Made by a program: the position numbers and the translations under genes. A stretch of DNA of 64,000 nt from Chthonomonadales bacterium. Lineage in GTDB: Bacteria > Armatimonadota > Chthonomonadetes > Chthonomonadales > CAJBBX01. Under the pieces are notes generated by a model. It did not search any database. It was not told the origin of the DNA and worked only from the letters and a program-made list of their open reading frames with translations. The stretch is from positions 39,283 to 103,282 of the forward strand of contig JADLGO010000024.1 in the NCBI GenBank assembly GCA_020849275.1. The letters are read 5' to 3'. Positions 16,558 through 25,381 of this stretch are shown piece by piece (position 1 is the stretch's first letter; the number at the start of each line of letters is the position of its first letter).

Positions 16558-19500
16558 TCACCACCCGATCTCGAGGGCGCGCACGCTGCGTGCGGGGAAC
16601 TCCATGCGCCGTCTGAACCGCGCGGGCAGCGTGGCTTGCGCGGCGCGGGCGTCAGGGTCATCGACCACCGCCACGCGCACACGGTCCGCCGCGATGCCGG
16701 CCGCGCGCGCATCGAACGCGAGCTCCGCGCGGACCGGCCGGTCGGAGGTGTTCGCGAAGAGCAGCACCATGCGCCGCTCGGCGGGCAGCCGCCAGGCGCC
16801 GGTAAGCACGGCGTCCGTCGTCACCCAGGTCTCGCCGTACCAGGCCCAGTCCGAGCGCACGCGCGGCATCTCCCCGCGCAGCGCGGGCTGGCGCGCCATC
16901 TCGCCCGCGTAGAAGAAGCGGCGATACCGGTTGCGCATCCGCGCCACGGCGTGCAGGAAGGCCCCGGCCACCGGCTCGCGCGCTATCGCGGGGTCGAGCC
17001 ACCCGATCTGCTCGCCGAACACGAGCTGCTGGCCCATCTTTGCGCAGAGGGCCAGGTCGCGCGTGCCGGCGCCGGCATTGTAGGCGCGGCCGAACATCTG
17101 GATCGCGCCGCCATAGACGGCGGGAAAGGCGGGCACCATGCCATCGCTCTGCCAGTGCCAGGTCAGGTAGCCGTCCATCCACCGGATGTAGGGCTCCGCG
17201 TTGCACTCGGTCGTGAGCACGTGCCCGGGCGGCATCGCGCGTCGCAGCGCCGCCAGGAGCGGCCAGTAGCCTTTCTCCGTCCACCAGTGCCCGCCGCCGA
17301 GGGGATGGCCGTGGGACGCGTCCATGCAGAGCACGGGGGCGGCGGCGGCGATCTGATCAATGTAGACCCCGCGCGTGCCGATCTCGGTCATCAAGCGCAG
17401 CGCCGTCTCGCGCACGGTGCGCTGCCAGAGCGCCGTCGTCGGGCACATCGCGGCGAGGCTCACGGGAGTCCCGTCGGTCTCCTTGCTGCCGTAGGTCTCA
17501 ACGAACGGCTTGCCGTCGTCCTGCTTCGTGGCCGCTGGCAGCGCCATCGCCGTGAACTTCCAGTCCTCGGCTCCGCGGTCGTGCGTATCCCAGAGGCGAC
17601 CGTTGATGTACGGCATCACGTAGACGTGCGCGGCCTGCAGCTCGCGGACGGCCTCGGCCACGCCTAGCTTCGTCGGAAAGTAGTGCGGGTAGTCGTTGTC
17701 GAAGGGAATCTCGTGCCAGTTGTACCAGTGGAAGCCGATCGGGAGGTCCAGCGCCTCCGCCATCGCGGTGACGGGGCCCTGGCAGTCGGCCGGCGCGCCT
17801 CCCGTCTGCGCCCAGACGTTCAGCTCTCGCATCCACAGCGGCGAGTCCTCACGGCCGTCGCGACCGAGATCCGGCCACCAGCGGGCCGAGCGCCGCGCCC
17901 ATGCCCGGTAGATCCTCGCCGCGTCGAACCAGTCGCCCCGAAAGAGCTGCCATATCGCCTCGCCGCTCAGGGAGAAGCCCGTTCCGGGCCGCCGCATGTC
18001 CGGCGCGGGCATCTCGAAGGCGAAGCGGGCGGCCCCCTCGGCGGGCCGGCCCTCCAGCACGATCTCCTTAGCGCCGCCGAGGGGGTCGTGCATGGCCATG
18101 TAGAGCCCGGCGCCGCCTCCCGTCAGCAGCGCCATGTACTGCATGGTGCACCAGCCGTTGGGGTACATGGAGCGCTGCGAATAGGCCGTGCTCCAGGGCG
18201 CGCCGGTCACGATCCCCGGGCCCGAGGGGTAGAACGCGGCGGTTGCCGGCCCCACGCGCCGTAGGGCGACCTGCGGGAAGGCGACCTTTGCCGCGCCCGC
18301 TCGCCGCCCGACGCCAACCACTCGCAAGCTCCAGCGCCAACGATGGGTTGCCGGCTCCGGCGTGGCGACCGCGAGGACGCGCACCCCGCGCGCCGCCTCG
18401 GCCTCCGGGTCGGCCCACTCCAGGCGCAGGCCCTCCCCGACGCGCAACACGGACGCGCGGCCCCAACCGGTCTCGGAGGTCAGCACGACCTCGCGGCGCC
18501 CCTCGCCGGCCTCGCTGAGCGTGACGGCGAACAGCGGAGGCGCCTCGGTCGCCAGCAACTCGACCCCGTTGACCAGGTCATGGAGGCTGGCCAGGGCGAT
18601 TCCGCCGTCGCCGGAGCGCAGCGCGATGCCCAGGTCCCCGGCGCGCGCCAGCATCCATCGTCGCGGGGCAACCCCGTCGGCGAGTGCGCCGGCCTCGCCG
18701 AGCCGCCCGCGCGCTTCCTCGCTTTCGGCAAGCGAGGCGCGCCAGCGCGCCTCCTGGCCGGCCCGGCCCTTCGTTCTGCCCGCGCGTTCGCGCATGGCGG
18801 CGATCCTCCTGCGCAGATCCCGCGTCGTCATCACCGCGCTCGTGGGCAGGGACACGCGCCCGGCGGCCTCGCGGACGGCAGGGACGGGATCCGGCGCGGC
18901 TCCCAGCCAGAGCCAGGAGCCGAACCGGCGTTCCGTGCCGCTCCACGGCTCCCACGTGGAGTGCAGATACGTGCCGTAGTGGCCCCGGCCGTCGTGGAGG
19001 CGAATCGACTCCCCGAGCATCGCCACGGCGTCGTGCCCGTCCGTCACGAGCGCCCAGCGCCCGAACATCCGCGTCGTCTGGTCCGCCTGGAGCTTCCCGG
19101 TCTCGGCGGGGTCGCCCCCCGCCCACGACGTGAACCGGTCATCGGGGTAGTTCAGCTCGAGGAAGTGTGCCTCGGCCCAGGCGCGCGGCGCGTCCTGGCG
19201 CACGGCGGCGGCGACGTGGACGAGCGGCGCGCCGTGGAACACGTACCAGTCGTAGACGGCGCGCGGGGCCGTCGGCGGGCGGGCCCCGCCCGACGCGGTG
19301 TAGTGCGCCGCCACGCGCACCACGGTGCAGATCGGTCCCTCGGAGACCACCTCGAGGCGTGGAGCCGGGTCGGCTCGAAGCAGGAAGCCGCCCGCCGACG
19401 GATCGTGCAGGCGGTCGTTCCAGGCGAAGCTCCGGAACCGCCGGTCGCCGGCGAACTCGACGGCCGAGGGGAGCCCGGCCATCGATGCACGGTCGAACCG

Positions 19501-19863
19501 GATCCGGAAGCCGCCGCCGCGCACACTGACTGACTCGACGGGGCGCGCCGCCTGCCCTCCCGGGCGAAAGCGCAACGTGAGTTCGCGCTCCGGCGCGTCT
19601 GGCAGAACCATCGTGCCGGAACGCACGCGCGCGCCGGGTGGCGCGGCGTCCGGAGCCCATTGCGCGTCGACGCGGCCGGTGGGTCCGCGCACCTCGACGG
19701 CGGCATTCGCCAGCACGGGTTCCGGCAGGCGCAGGCGCGCGACTACCGGCACGCCACGCGGGGCCGACGAGACCCGAACCATCCACTCTGAAGGAGAGTC
19801 GGCTCGCGCGGGCGCGGCGGTGGCGAGCGCCGCGGCAGCGGCCGCAAGCCTCAGTCGGGTCAT
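16558..19863 (-). CDS. Large secreted DUF6259-like glycosidase-type protein
   Basis: Secreted protein of 1101 residues with a signal peptide (about 1-22). The N-terminal half is beta-rich, as in galactose-mutarotase-like sugar-binding domains. The C-terminal half looks like a TIM-barrel glycosidase: LPIGFHWYNWHEIPFDNDYP, YVMPYINGRLWDTHD, GVYIDQIAAAAPVLCMD (an Asp at the usual nucleophile position), HVLTTECNAEPYIRWMDGY and FGEQIGWLDP. This pattern fits DUF6259 proteins, related to alpha-galactosidase-type clans; substrate unknown. ATG 19863 follows GAGGTGG; a GTG at 19872 is an alternative. It lies 13 bases after the nicotinamidase-like gene and overlaps the HEAT-repeat gene downstream. Confidence 0.8.
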   Translation of the reverse strand: MTRLRLAAAAAALATAAPARADSPSEWMVRVSSAPRGVPVVARLRLPEPVLANAAVEVRGPTGRVDAQWAPDAAPPGARVRSGTMVLPDAPERELTLRFRPGGQAARPVESVSVRGGGFRIRFDRASMAGLPSAVEFAGDRRFRSFAWNDRLHDPSAGGFLLRADPAPRLEVVSEGPICTVVRVAAHYTASGGARPPTAPRAVYDWYVFHGAPLVHVAAAVRQDAPRAWAEAHFLELNYPDDRFTSWAGGDPAETGKLQADQTTRMFGRWALVTDGHDAVAMLGESIRLHDGRGHYGTYLHSTWEPWSGTERRFGSWLWLGAAPDPVPAVREAAGRVSLPTSAVMTTRDLRRRIAAMRERAGRTKGRAGQEARWRASLAESEEARGRLGEAGALADGVAPRRWMLARAGDLGIALRSGDGGIALASLHDLVNGVELLATEAPPLFAVTLSEAGEGRREVVLTSETGWGRASVLRVGEGLRLEWADPEAEAARGVRVLAVATPEPATHRWRWSLRVVGVGRRAGAAKVAFPQVALRRVGPATAAFYPSGPGIVTGAPWSTAYSQRSMYPNGWCTMQYMALLTGGGAGLYMAMHDPLGGAKEIVLEGRPAEGAARFAFEMPAPDMRRPGTGFSLSGEAIWQLFRGDWFDAARIYRAWARRSARWWPDLGRDGREDSPLWMRELNVWAQTGGAPADCQGPVTAMAEALDLPIGFHWYNWHEIPFDNDYPHYFPTKLGVAEAVRELQAAHVYVMPYINGRLWDTHDRGAEDWKFTAMALPAATKQDDGKPFVETYGSKETDGTPVSLAAMCPTTALWQRTVRETALRLMTEIGTRGVYIDQIAAAAPVLCMDASHGHPLGGGHWWTEKGYWPLLAALRRAMPPGHVLTTECNAEPYIRWMDGYLTWHWQSDGMVPAFPAVYGGAIQMFGRAYNAGAGTRDLALCAKMGQQLVFGEQIGWLDPAIAREPVAGAFLHAVARMRNRYRRFFYAGEMARQPALRGEMPRVRSDWAWYGETWVTTDAVLTGAWRLPAERRMVLLFANTSDRPVRAELAFDARAAGIAADRVRVAVVDDPDARAAQATLPARFRRRMEFPARSVRALEIGW

Positions 19864-19876
19864 CCGGACCACCTCG

Positions 19877-20611
19877 TCATGCGGCGCCCGGAATGGAGCG
19901 GACGACGTTCACGCCGTTCAGCGCCATGTGGTAGAGGAAGACGCGATGCAGGTGGCGAGCGGGGTGCGCGTATGCGCCCACCTCGGCCGCGTCGTCGATG
20001 GGCAGGTCGTACGTCGCCACGCAGTCCTCCGGGACGATCACGGGCCGGTCCACGTTCTCGGCGTTGGCGCTCAGTTTCAGGTGCATGGCCAGCTGGTAGA
20101 CGCACAGGTCGGTGCAGTCGCCCACGACGATGCGGTGCGTCACCTCGGGGTGATCGGCCAGCCACGCGGCCAGCCCGGTGCCGATGGCGGGATGAAGAGA
20201 GCGCTTCGGCAGCACGGTGAAGCGGTCGGCGAAGGGCAGGGTGGCAAGCTCCGGCACGGTGTCGGCCTCCGCCGTGCCGCGAATGCAGTGGGGCGGGAAG
20301 GCGGTGAACTCGACGGCGTCGGGCGGATGACAGTCCTGCGGCAGCACGAAGTGGCGGACGCCCTCGGCGTAGGCGCCGCGAAAGAGCGAGACGATGGCGG
20401 GTATGATTGCGCGTACCCCGTCGCTCCGCAGGAGGCCCTCGTGGCAGAAGCCGTTGAGCAGGTCGACGCAGAAGACGCCGATGCGCTCGGCGCCGCCTGC
20501 CTTGCGGACGATCTCCGGCATGGGCCGCGAGGTCAGGCTGGCCTCCCACTCGTCGAGGTGGCGGTCAAAGGCGGCGGCGTCGGCGGCACTCCGGCTCTCG
20601 GTCCGTATCAT
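19877..20611 (-). CDS. Isochorismatase-superfamily cysteine hydrolase, nicotinamidase-like
   Basis: Cysteine amidohydrolase of 244 residues. The likely catalytic triad is Asp50 (FCVDLLNGF), Lys136 (LPKRSLHP) and Cys170 (GDCTDLCVYQ). The metal-site pattern of nicotinamidases is also present: Asp93 and His95 in PQDCHPPD and His108 in FPPHCIRGT. This makes nicotinamide deamidation in NAD salvage the best guess, though the protein is longer than typical PncA at the N-terminus. ATG 20611 has GAGGA 6 bases upstream. First gene of a leftward operon behind a near-consensus promoter at 20649-20677. Confidence 0.86.
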   Translation of the reverse strand: MIRTESRSAADAAAFDRHLDEWEASLTSRPMPEIVRKAGGAERIGVFCVDLLNGFCHEGLLRSDGVRAIIPAIVSLFRGAYAEGVRHFVLPQDCHPPDAVEFTAFPPHCIRGTAEADTVPELATLPFADRFTVLPKRSLHPAIGTGLAAWLADHPEVTHRIVVGDCTDLCVYQLAMHLKLSANAENVDRPVIVPEDCVATYDLPIDDAAEVGAYAHPARHLHRVFLYHMALNGVNVVRSIPGAA

Positions 20612-20648
20612 GACATTCCTCGCGCGCGATGGCGTGACGCGCACCACA

Positions 20649-20677
20649 ATTGTAAGCGCGTGTGGCCCGCATGTCAA
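20649..20677 (-). promoter_or_regulatory. Near-consensus sigma-70 promoter for the nicotinamidase/DUF6259/HEAT operon
   Basis: On the minus strand TTGACA (20677-20672) is followed after exactly 17 bases by TACAAT (20654-20649). Expected transcription start is near 20642, leaving about 30 bases of leader before ATG 20611. This is the strongest promoter match noticed in the window. Confidence 0.85.
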
Positions 20678-20814
20678 GGTGCCGAGAGCGTGGGAGTCTC
20701 CGAGAGCGTGGGAGCGGCGGGAGCCACGCCGGCGGCGCGACGGGCATCGGCGAGCTCGGGTGAGACCGGGTGGCAGCGCGATGGCTGCCTCGGGCGCACG
20801 GAGATCGGCAGCGG

Positions 20815-20843
20815 TTGTGCCGGGACCGCTCGTATGCTATGAT
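20815..20843 (+). promoter_or_regulatory. Probable promoter for the GT4 glycosyltransferase
   Basis: TTGTGC (20815-20820), a 17-base spacer and TATGAT (20838-20843) with an extended -10 TGC just before it. The start would be near 20850, about 65 bases before the TTG start codon at 20916. The 304-base gap 20612-20915 thus holds two divergent promoters and no further open frame with a ribosome site. Confidence 0.65.
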
Positions 20844-20915
20844 TGGGGACCGGCGAGGTTCCTCCATATCCAATCTGCCGGGGCCGCTCGCTTGCGGTCG
20901 CCAGGAGAAGAGCGC

Positions 20916-22142
20916 TTGCGCGTCCTCATGCTCTCTTGGGAGTACCCGCCTCGGATCGTCGGCGGCATCGCCCGCCATGTGGAGGAGCTTGCCTGGGCGC
21001 TCGCGGACCGGGGCGACGAGGTGCACGTGGTGACGTGCGACTTCCCGGGCGCTCCCACGGAGGAGATCTTTCACGGGGTCCACATCCACCGCGTCACGCC
21101 CTACTCGCCGGTTGACAACTTCTTCCATTGGGTTCATCAGCTCAACGCGGCCATGCGTGACCGCGCCGACGCGTTGCTGCGCGAGTGGACGGCGGGCGTC
21201 GCCGACCCGAAGGCCCTCCCGCCGGAGCGCGGCATCGTGCTGCACGCGCACGACTGGCTCGCCGACTTCTCGGGGTCCGCGCTCAAGCACGCCTTCACCT
21301 TGCCGCTCGTCGCCACCGTGCACGCCACCGAGTTCGGGCGCAACAACGGCATTCACACGGATGGCCAGCGCTACATCAGCGGGGTGGAGTGGCACCTTAC
21401 GTATGAGGCGTGGCGAGTCATCGTCTGCTCGGGGTTCATGAAGGGCGAGGTGGAGTTCGCACTCGGCGTCCCGGCCGATAAGATCGACGTTATCCCGAAC
21501 GGGGTGGAGACGGCCAAGTTCGACTTCCCGTTCCCCGCCGACGAGGCACGCGACTTCCGGGCCCGGTACGCCGCGCCCAACGAGAAGATTATCCTTTTCG
21601 TGGGCCGCATGGTGCGGGAGAAGGGAGCGCACCTGCTCGTGTCGGCCCTCCCGGGCGTGCGCGCGCGCTACAACGACGCCAAGCTCGTGATCGTCGGGGG
21701 CGGCTATCGCGACCACCTGGTCGGCCTTGCGCACTCGCTCGGGATCGACCGCCATGTCTACTTCACCGGGTTCGTGCACGACGATGTCCTTGTGCGCCTC
21801 TACCGCATCGCGGATGTCGCCTGCTACCCGAGCCTCTATGAGCCGTTCGGGATCGTTGCGCTCGAGGCGATGGCGGCCGGGGTGCCCGTGGTCGTGTCGG
21901 AGGCCGGCGGACTGCGCGAGGTGGTGGAGCACGACGTGACGGGAACGGTCGCCTGGCTCGATAACGTGGACAGCCTCGCCTGGGGGATCTCCAGGGTGCT
22001 GCTGAACCCCGCCCATGCGCGCTGGATGGCCGACAACGCGCGGCGCACCGTGCGCGACCTCTACAACTGGGACCGCATCGCGGGGATGACTCAGACCGTG
22101 TACCGCCGCGTATGGCACGAGTACTCCACGTCCGCGTGGTGA
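20916..22142 (+). CDS. GT-B glycosyltransferase, family 4 (glycogen-synthase-like)
   Basis: Retaining GT4 transferase of 408 residues. It begins LRVLMLSWEYPPRIVGGIA, with the GG loop that contacts the nucleotide sugar; a central domain contains IVLHAHDWLAD and VATVHATEFG, and the C-terminal domain has KIILFVGRMVREKGAHLL and the E-x7-E motif in YEPFGIVALEAMAAGVPVV. This resembles ADP-glucose-type glycogen/alpha-maltose-1-phosphate synthases and other GT4 enzymes; with a debranching enzyme at 34042-36183, glycogen metabolism is plausible. The start is TTG 20916 with AGGAG upstream; the frame is open to 20394 but that part is antisense to the nicotinamidase-like gene. Confidence 0.88.
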   Translation: MRVLMLSWEYPPRIVGGIARHVEELAWALADRGDEVHVVTCDFPGAPTEEIFHGVHIHRVTPYSPVDNFFHWVHQLNAAMRDRADALLREWTAGVADPKALPPERGIVLHAHDWLADFSGSALKHAFTLPLVATVHATEFGRNNGIHTDGQRYISGVEWHLTYEAWRVIVCSGFMKGEVEFALGVPADKIDVIPNGVETAKFDFPFPADEARDFRARYAAPNEKIILFVGRMVREKGAHLLVSALPGVRARYNDAKLVIVGGGYRDHLVGLAHSLGIDRHVYFTGFVHDDVLVRLYRIADVACYPSLYEPFGIVALEAMAAGVPVVVSEAGGLREVVEHDVTGTVAWLDNVDSLAWGISRVLLNPAHARWMADNARRTVRDLYNWDRIAGMTQTVYRRVWHEYSTSAW

Positions 22143-22198
22143 CGCGCTCGCCCGCGCCGCCGGTCGCTGCCGGCCGGCGGCCCCGAAAGGTGCTCTCG

Positions 22199-25100
22199 AT
22201 GAGGCTGCTCCCCGCCGTCGTCGCGGCGGCCTTCTGCGCGATGGCGAGCGGCGCCCTCGCGCAGGGCGACCTGCTGCCGGTGCCCTCGCCCTCGCCCGCG
22301 GTGGGCATGAACACGCCCGCGCTCTCGCCGGACGGCTCCACCATCTGCTTCAGCTACCTGGGCGACCTCTGGACGGTTCCGCGCGCGGGCGGCACGGCCA
22401 CGCGTCTGACGGTCCACGACGCGCACGATGCGTTCCCCCGCTGGTCGCCGGACGGCCGGTGGATCGCGTTCGCCTCCGACCGCGTCCCGTCCTCGGGGCT
22501 GAACTACGACATCTACCTGATGCCCTCAACGGGTGGCGAGCCCCGCCGGCTCACGTTTCACACGAGCAACGACTACCCGATGGACTGGTACCCGGACGGG
22601 TCGCGGATCCTCTTCATGGGCGTGCGCGACGCGCGGACGTGGCAGCTCTACGCCATCGACGTTAATACCGGCGTCGTGCGCACCGTAGCTTCGGATGAGA
22701 TGCCGCTCCGCTATGGCGTCGTGTCGCCCGACGGGCGCCGCATTGCCTACGACCGCTCCGGCGCCATCGCTACCTGGTGGCGGCCGCGCTATCACGGCTC
22801 CGCCAACGCGGATATCTACGTGGCGCTCGAGGGCGCGAGGACGCCCGAGCGCCTCACCACCTACGATGGCATGGACCAGTGGCCGATGTGGTCGGCGGAC
22901 GGCCGCGCGCTGTACTACGTCACCGACCAACTCTCACCCGGCACGCCGAACGTGGTCTCGGTGCCGATGCCGGGCGGCAGGCCCTCGCTGCTGACGCATC
23001 ACACGCGCGGCGCCGTCGCCTGGCCGGCCATCTCGCGCGACGGCCGCGCCATCGTCTACACGCACGAGGGCGCGCTCTACGTTGCGCCGACCGGCGGAGG
23101 CGACCCGGCCCGCGTGGCCGTGCTCGCCCCGAGTGATGACAAGCGCAACAACACGGTCCGCGCGACGCTCACCAACGGCGCCACCGAGGTGGAGGTCGCC
23201 CCGGACGGCAAGACGCTCGCCATCGTGGCGCGCGGCGACATCTGGACGCTCCCGGTGAAGGGCGGAGACGCGCGGCGCCTCACCACGCAGCCCTCTAACG
23301 ACTATGACATCTGGTGGGCGCCGTCCGGCGACCGGATGGCCTTCATCTCCGATCGGGCCGGCAACTTCGACGTGTACACCGTTGACGTCAAGAGCGGTGA
23401 GGTGCATACCGTCTCCAGCGATCCGAACGATGAGAACATGCCGATGTGGTCGCCGAACGGCAAGAGCATCGCCTTCCTCAGGAGCGGACCGCAGGCCGGG
23501 CTCTACGTGGCCTCCGCGACCGGAGACGCGCCGCCTCGCCGCGTGGCGGAGTCGGAGGGCAACAACATCTTCGGGGTGGGCATCAACAGCTACGCGTGGT
23601 CGCCCGACAGCCAGTGGCTCGCCTTCAGTCGGCGCGACTCCACGAACACCACCGACGTGTGGGTGGTGCCGGCCGCCGGCGGCGCCTCGTCCAATGTGAC
23701 CCGGTATCCGGGCTCCAACGCCGACCCGCGCTGGACGGCCGACGGGCAATACCTGGTCTTCCTGTCGGACCGTGACCGGCAGGGCGGCGCCGACGTCTAT
23801 GCCCTACCGCTGGAGCGCCAGCGTGCCGAGCAGGAGGACGATGAGAAGGCCGGTGGCGGCGCGCCGCCATCCCCAAAGCCCGCCGAGCCAGGGGAGCGCA
23901 AGCCGCCGGTCGTCAAAATCGACATGGCCGACATCGAGGACCGTGCCTCGCGGCTCACCACGCTCGGGGTCGGCGGGTTCGACATCACGCCGGACGGCAA
24001 GACCGTGGTGGGCGTCGCGCCGTTCGGCGGCCAGCCCGACTACTTCGCCGTGCCGGTCAAGGGCGGCGCGGCGCAGCGCCTCACGGGGCTCTCGGACGCG
24101 GTCGGGGTTCCGAGATTCTCGGGCGACCCGTCGCGCTTTCACGCGCTTGGCCCGGGCGGCATCCTCCGCACCGCGGAGCGCAGCCCGCGCGGCTGGCAGG
24201 TGAACACGGTAGGCTTCGCCGCGCGTACCGTTTTCGACCGCAGGGCCGAGATCACCCAGGCGTTCAACGAGTTCTGGCGCCGGCTCAACACGGGGTTCTA
24301 CGACCCGATGCACCACGGCGTCGACTGGGCCGCAGTCAAGCGTCGCTATGAGCCGCTGCTCGGCGGCGTGGCAACCCGGGAGGAGTTCGCGCTGTTCCTG
24401 CTCTGCCCGATGGTGGGCGAGCTGAACGCCTCGCATTCCGAGGTGGGCCCCGCGCCAGGCCCGGGCGGCCCGGACGTCGCCGAGCTTGGCATGACGTTCG
24501 ACGAGAGCTACGCGGGGCCGGGCCTGCGGATGACCTCTTATCTGCCCGGTGGGCCGAACGACGACCTGGGCCCGCTTGTGAAGCCCGGCGAGTACGTGAT
24601 GGCCATCGACGGCGAGCCCGTCGCCTGGAACGAGGAGCTCAACGGTCGGCTCCTCGACAAGGCCGGCAAGACGATCGAGTTGGAGGTGAGCGCGACGGCG
24701 AAGCGCGAGGGCGCCCGCAAGGTGAAGCTCAAGCCGATCACGCCGCGCGCATCGGCGGACCTGATCTACGCCGAGCAGGTTCGCCAGCGGGGTCAGGAGG
24801 TGGAGAGGCTGTCCGCGGGTCGGCTGGCCTACATCCACATTCGCGCGATGGATCCGCCCTCGCTGCGCAAGCTCGAGCGCGAGCTGTGGGGCGCTGCCCA
24901 GGCGCGCGAGGGGCTCGTGCTGGACATCCGCGACAACGGCGGCGGCAACACGCACGACGCGATCCTGGCGCAGCTGGGTCGGGCTCCGTACGGCTACACC
25001 CGGCCGCGGGACGGCGTGCGCTCCTCGCAGCCCTTCCGCCGATGGGGAAGGCCCACGGTCGTCCTGATCAACCAGAACTCCGCCTCCGACGCCGAGATCT

Positions 25101-25381
25101 TCCCGTACGGCTTTCGGGCGCTGCACCTGGGCGAGGTGATCGGCACGCGCACACCGGGCTATGTGATCAGCACCTACTCGGCCAGCCTGCAGGACGGCAC
25201 GACCTACCGCATCCCGATGTGGGGCTTCTACACGCTGGACGGTAAGGACATGGAGGGCTCCGGCGTGCGGCCGGACGTGGAGGTCGATCAGGGGCCCGGC
25301 CTCGTGCCGGTCGCTGGCGATCTGCAGCTCCAGGTCGCGGTGCGGCGCCTTCTGACGAAGCTGCCGGACACGAAGCGATGA
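22199..25381 (+). CDS. Secreted tricorn-type protease (first of tandem pair)
   Basis: Large S41-family serine protease related to archaeal tricorn, 1060 residues. A signal peptide (about 1-22, ending GALAQ) indicates export, unlike cytoplasmic archaeal tricorn. Residues about 30-570 carry repeated PD40/WD40-like beta-propeller blades with the S-P-D-G-x-x-I/L-x-F motif. An acidic/Pro linker, a core region and a PDZ-like segment (EYVMAIDGEPVAW) follow, then the S41 domain. The catalytic set reads His746 (NASHSEVG), Ser963 followed by Asp964 (NSASDAE) and Glu1019 (KDMEGSGVRPD), matching the archaeal arrangement. ATG 22199 follows GAAAGG. The second copy overlaps its stop (ATGA). Confidence 0.92.
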   Translation: MRLLPAVVAAAFCAMASGALAQGDLLPVPSPSPAVGMNTPALSPDGSTICFSYLGDLWTVPRAGGTATRLTVHDAHDAFPRWSPDGRWIAFASDRVPSSGLNYDIYLMPSTGGEPRRLTFHTSNDYPMDWYPDGSRILFMGVRDARTWQLYAIDVNTGVVRTVASDEMPLRYGVVSPDGRRIAYDRSGAIATWWRPRYHGSANADIYVALEGARTPERLTTYDGMDQWPMWSADGRALYYVTDQLSPGTPNVVSVPMPGGRPSLLTHHTRGAVAWPAISRDGRAIVYTHEGALYVAPTGGGDPARVAVLAPSDDKRNNTVRATLTNGATEVEVAPDGKTLAIVARGDIWTLPVKGGDARRLTTQPSNDYDIWWAPSGDRMAFISDRAGNFDVYTVDVKSGEVHTVSSDPNDENMPMWSPNGKSIAFLRSGPQAGLYVASATGDAPPRRVAESEGNNIFGVGINSYAWSPDSQWLAFSRRDSTNTTDVWVVPAAGGASSNVTRYPGSNADPRWTADGQYLVFLSDRDRQGGADVYALPLERQRAEQEDDEKAGGGAPPSPKPAEPGERKPPVVKIDMADIEDRASRLTTLGVGGFDITPDGKTVVGVAPFGGQPDYFAVPVKGGAAQRLTGLSDAVGVPRFSGDPSRFHALGPGGILRTAERSPRGWQVNTVGFAARTVFDRRAEITQAFNEFWRRLNTGFYDPMHHGVDWAAVKRRYEPLLGGVATREEFALFLLCPMVGELNASHSEVGPAPGPGGPDVAELGMTFDESYAGPGLRMTSYLPGGPNDDLGPLVKPGEYVMAIDGEPVAWNEELNGRLLDKAGKTIELEVSATAKREGARKVKLKPITPRASADLIYAEQVRQRGQEVERLSAGRLAYIHIRAMDPPSLRKLERELWGAAQAREGLVLDIRDNGGGNTHDAILAQLGRAPYGYTRPRDGVRSSQPFRRWGRPTVVLINQNSASDAEIFPYGFRALHLGEVIGTRTPGYVISTYSASLQDGTTYRIPMWGFYTLDGKDMEGSGVRPDVEVDQGPGLVPVAGDLQLQVAVRRLLTKLPDTKR

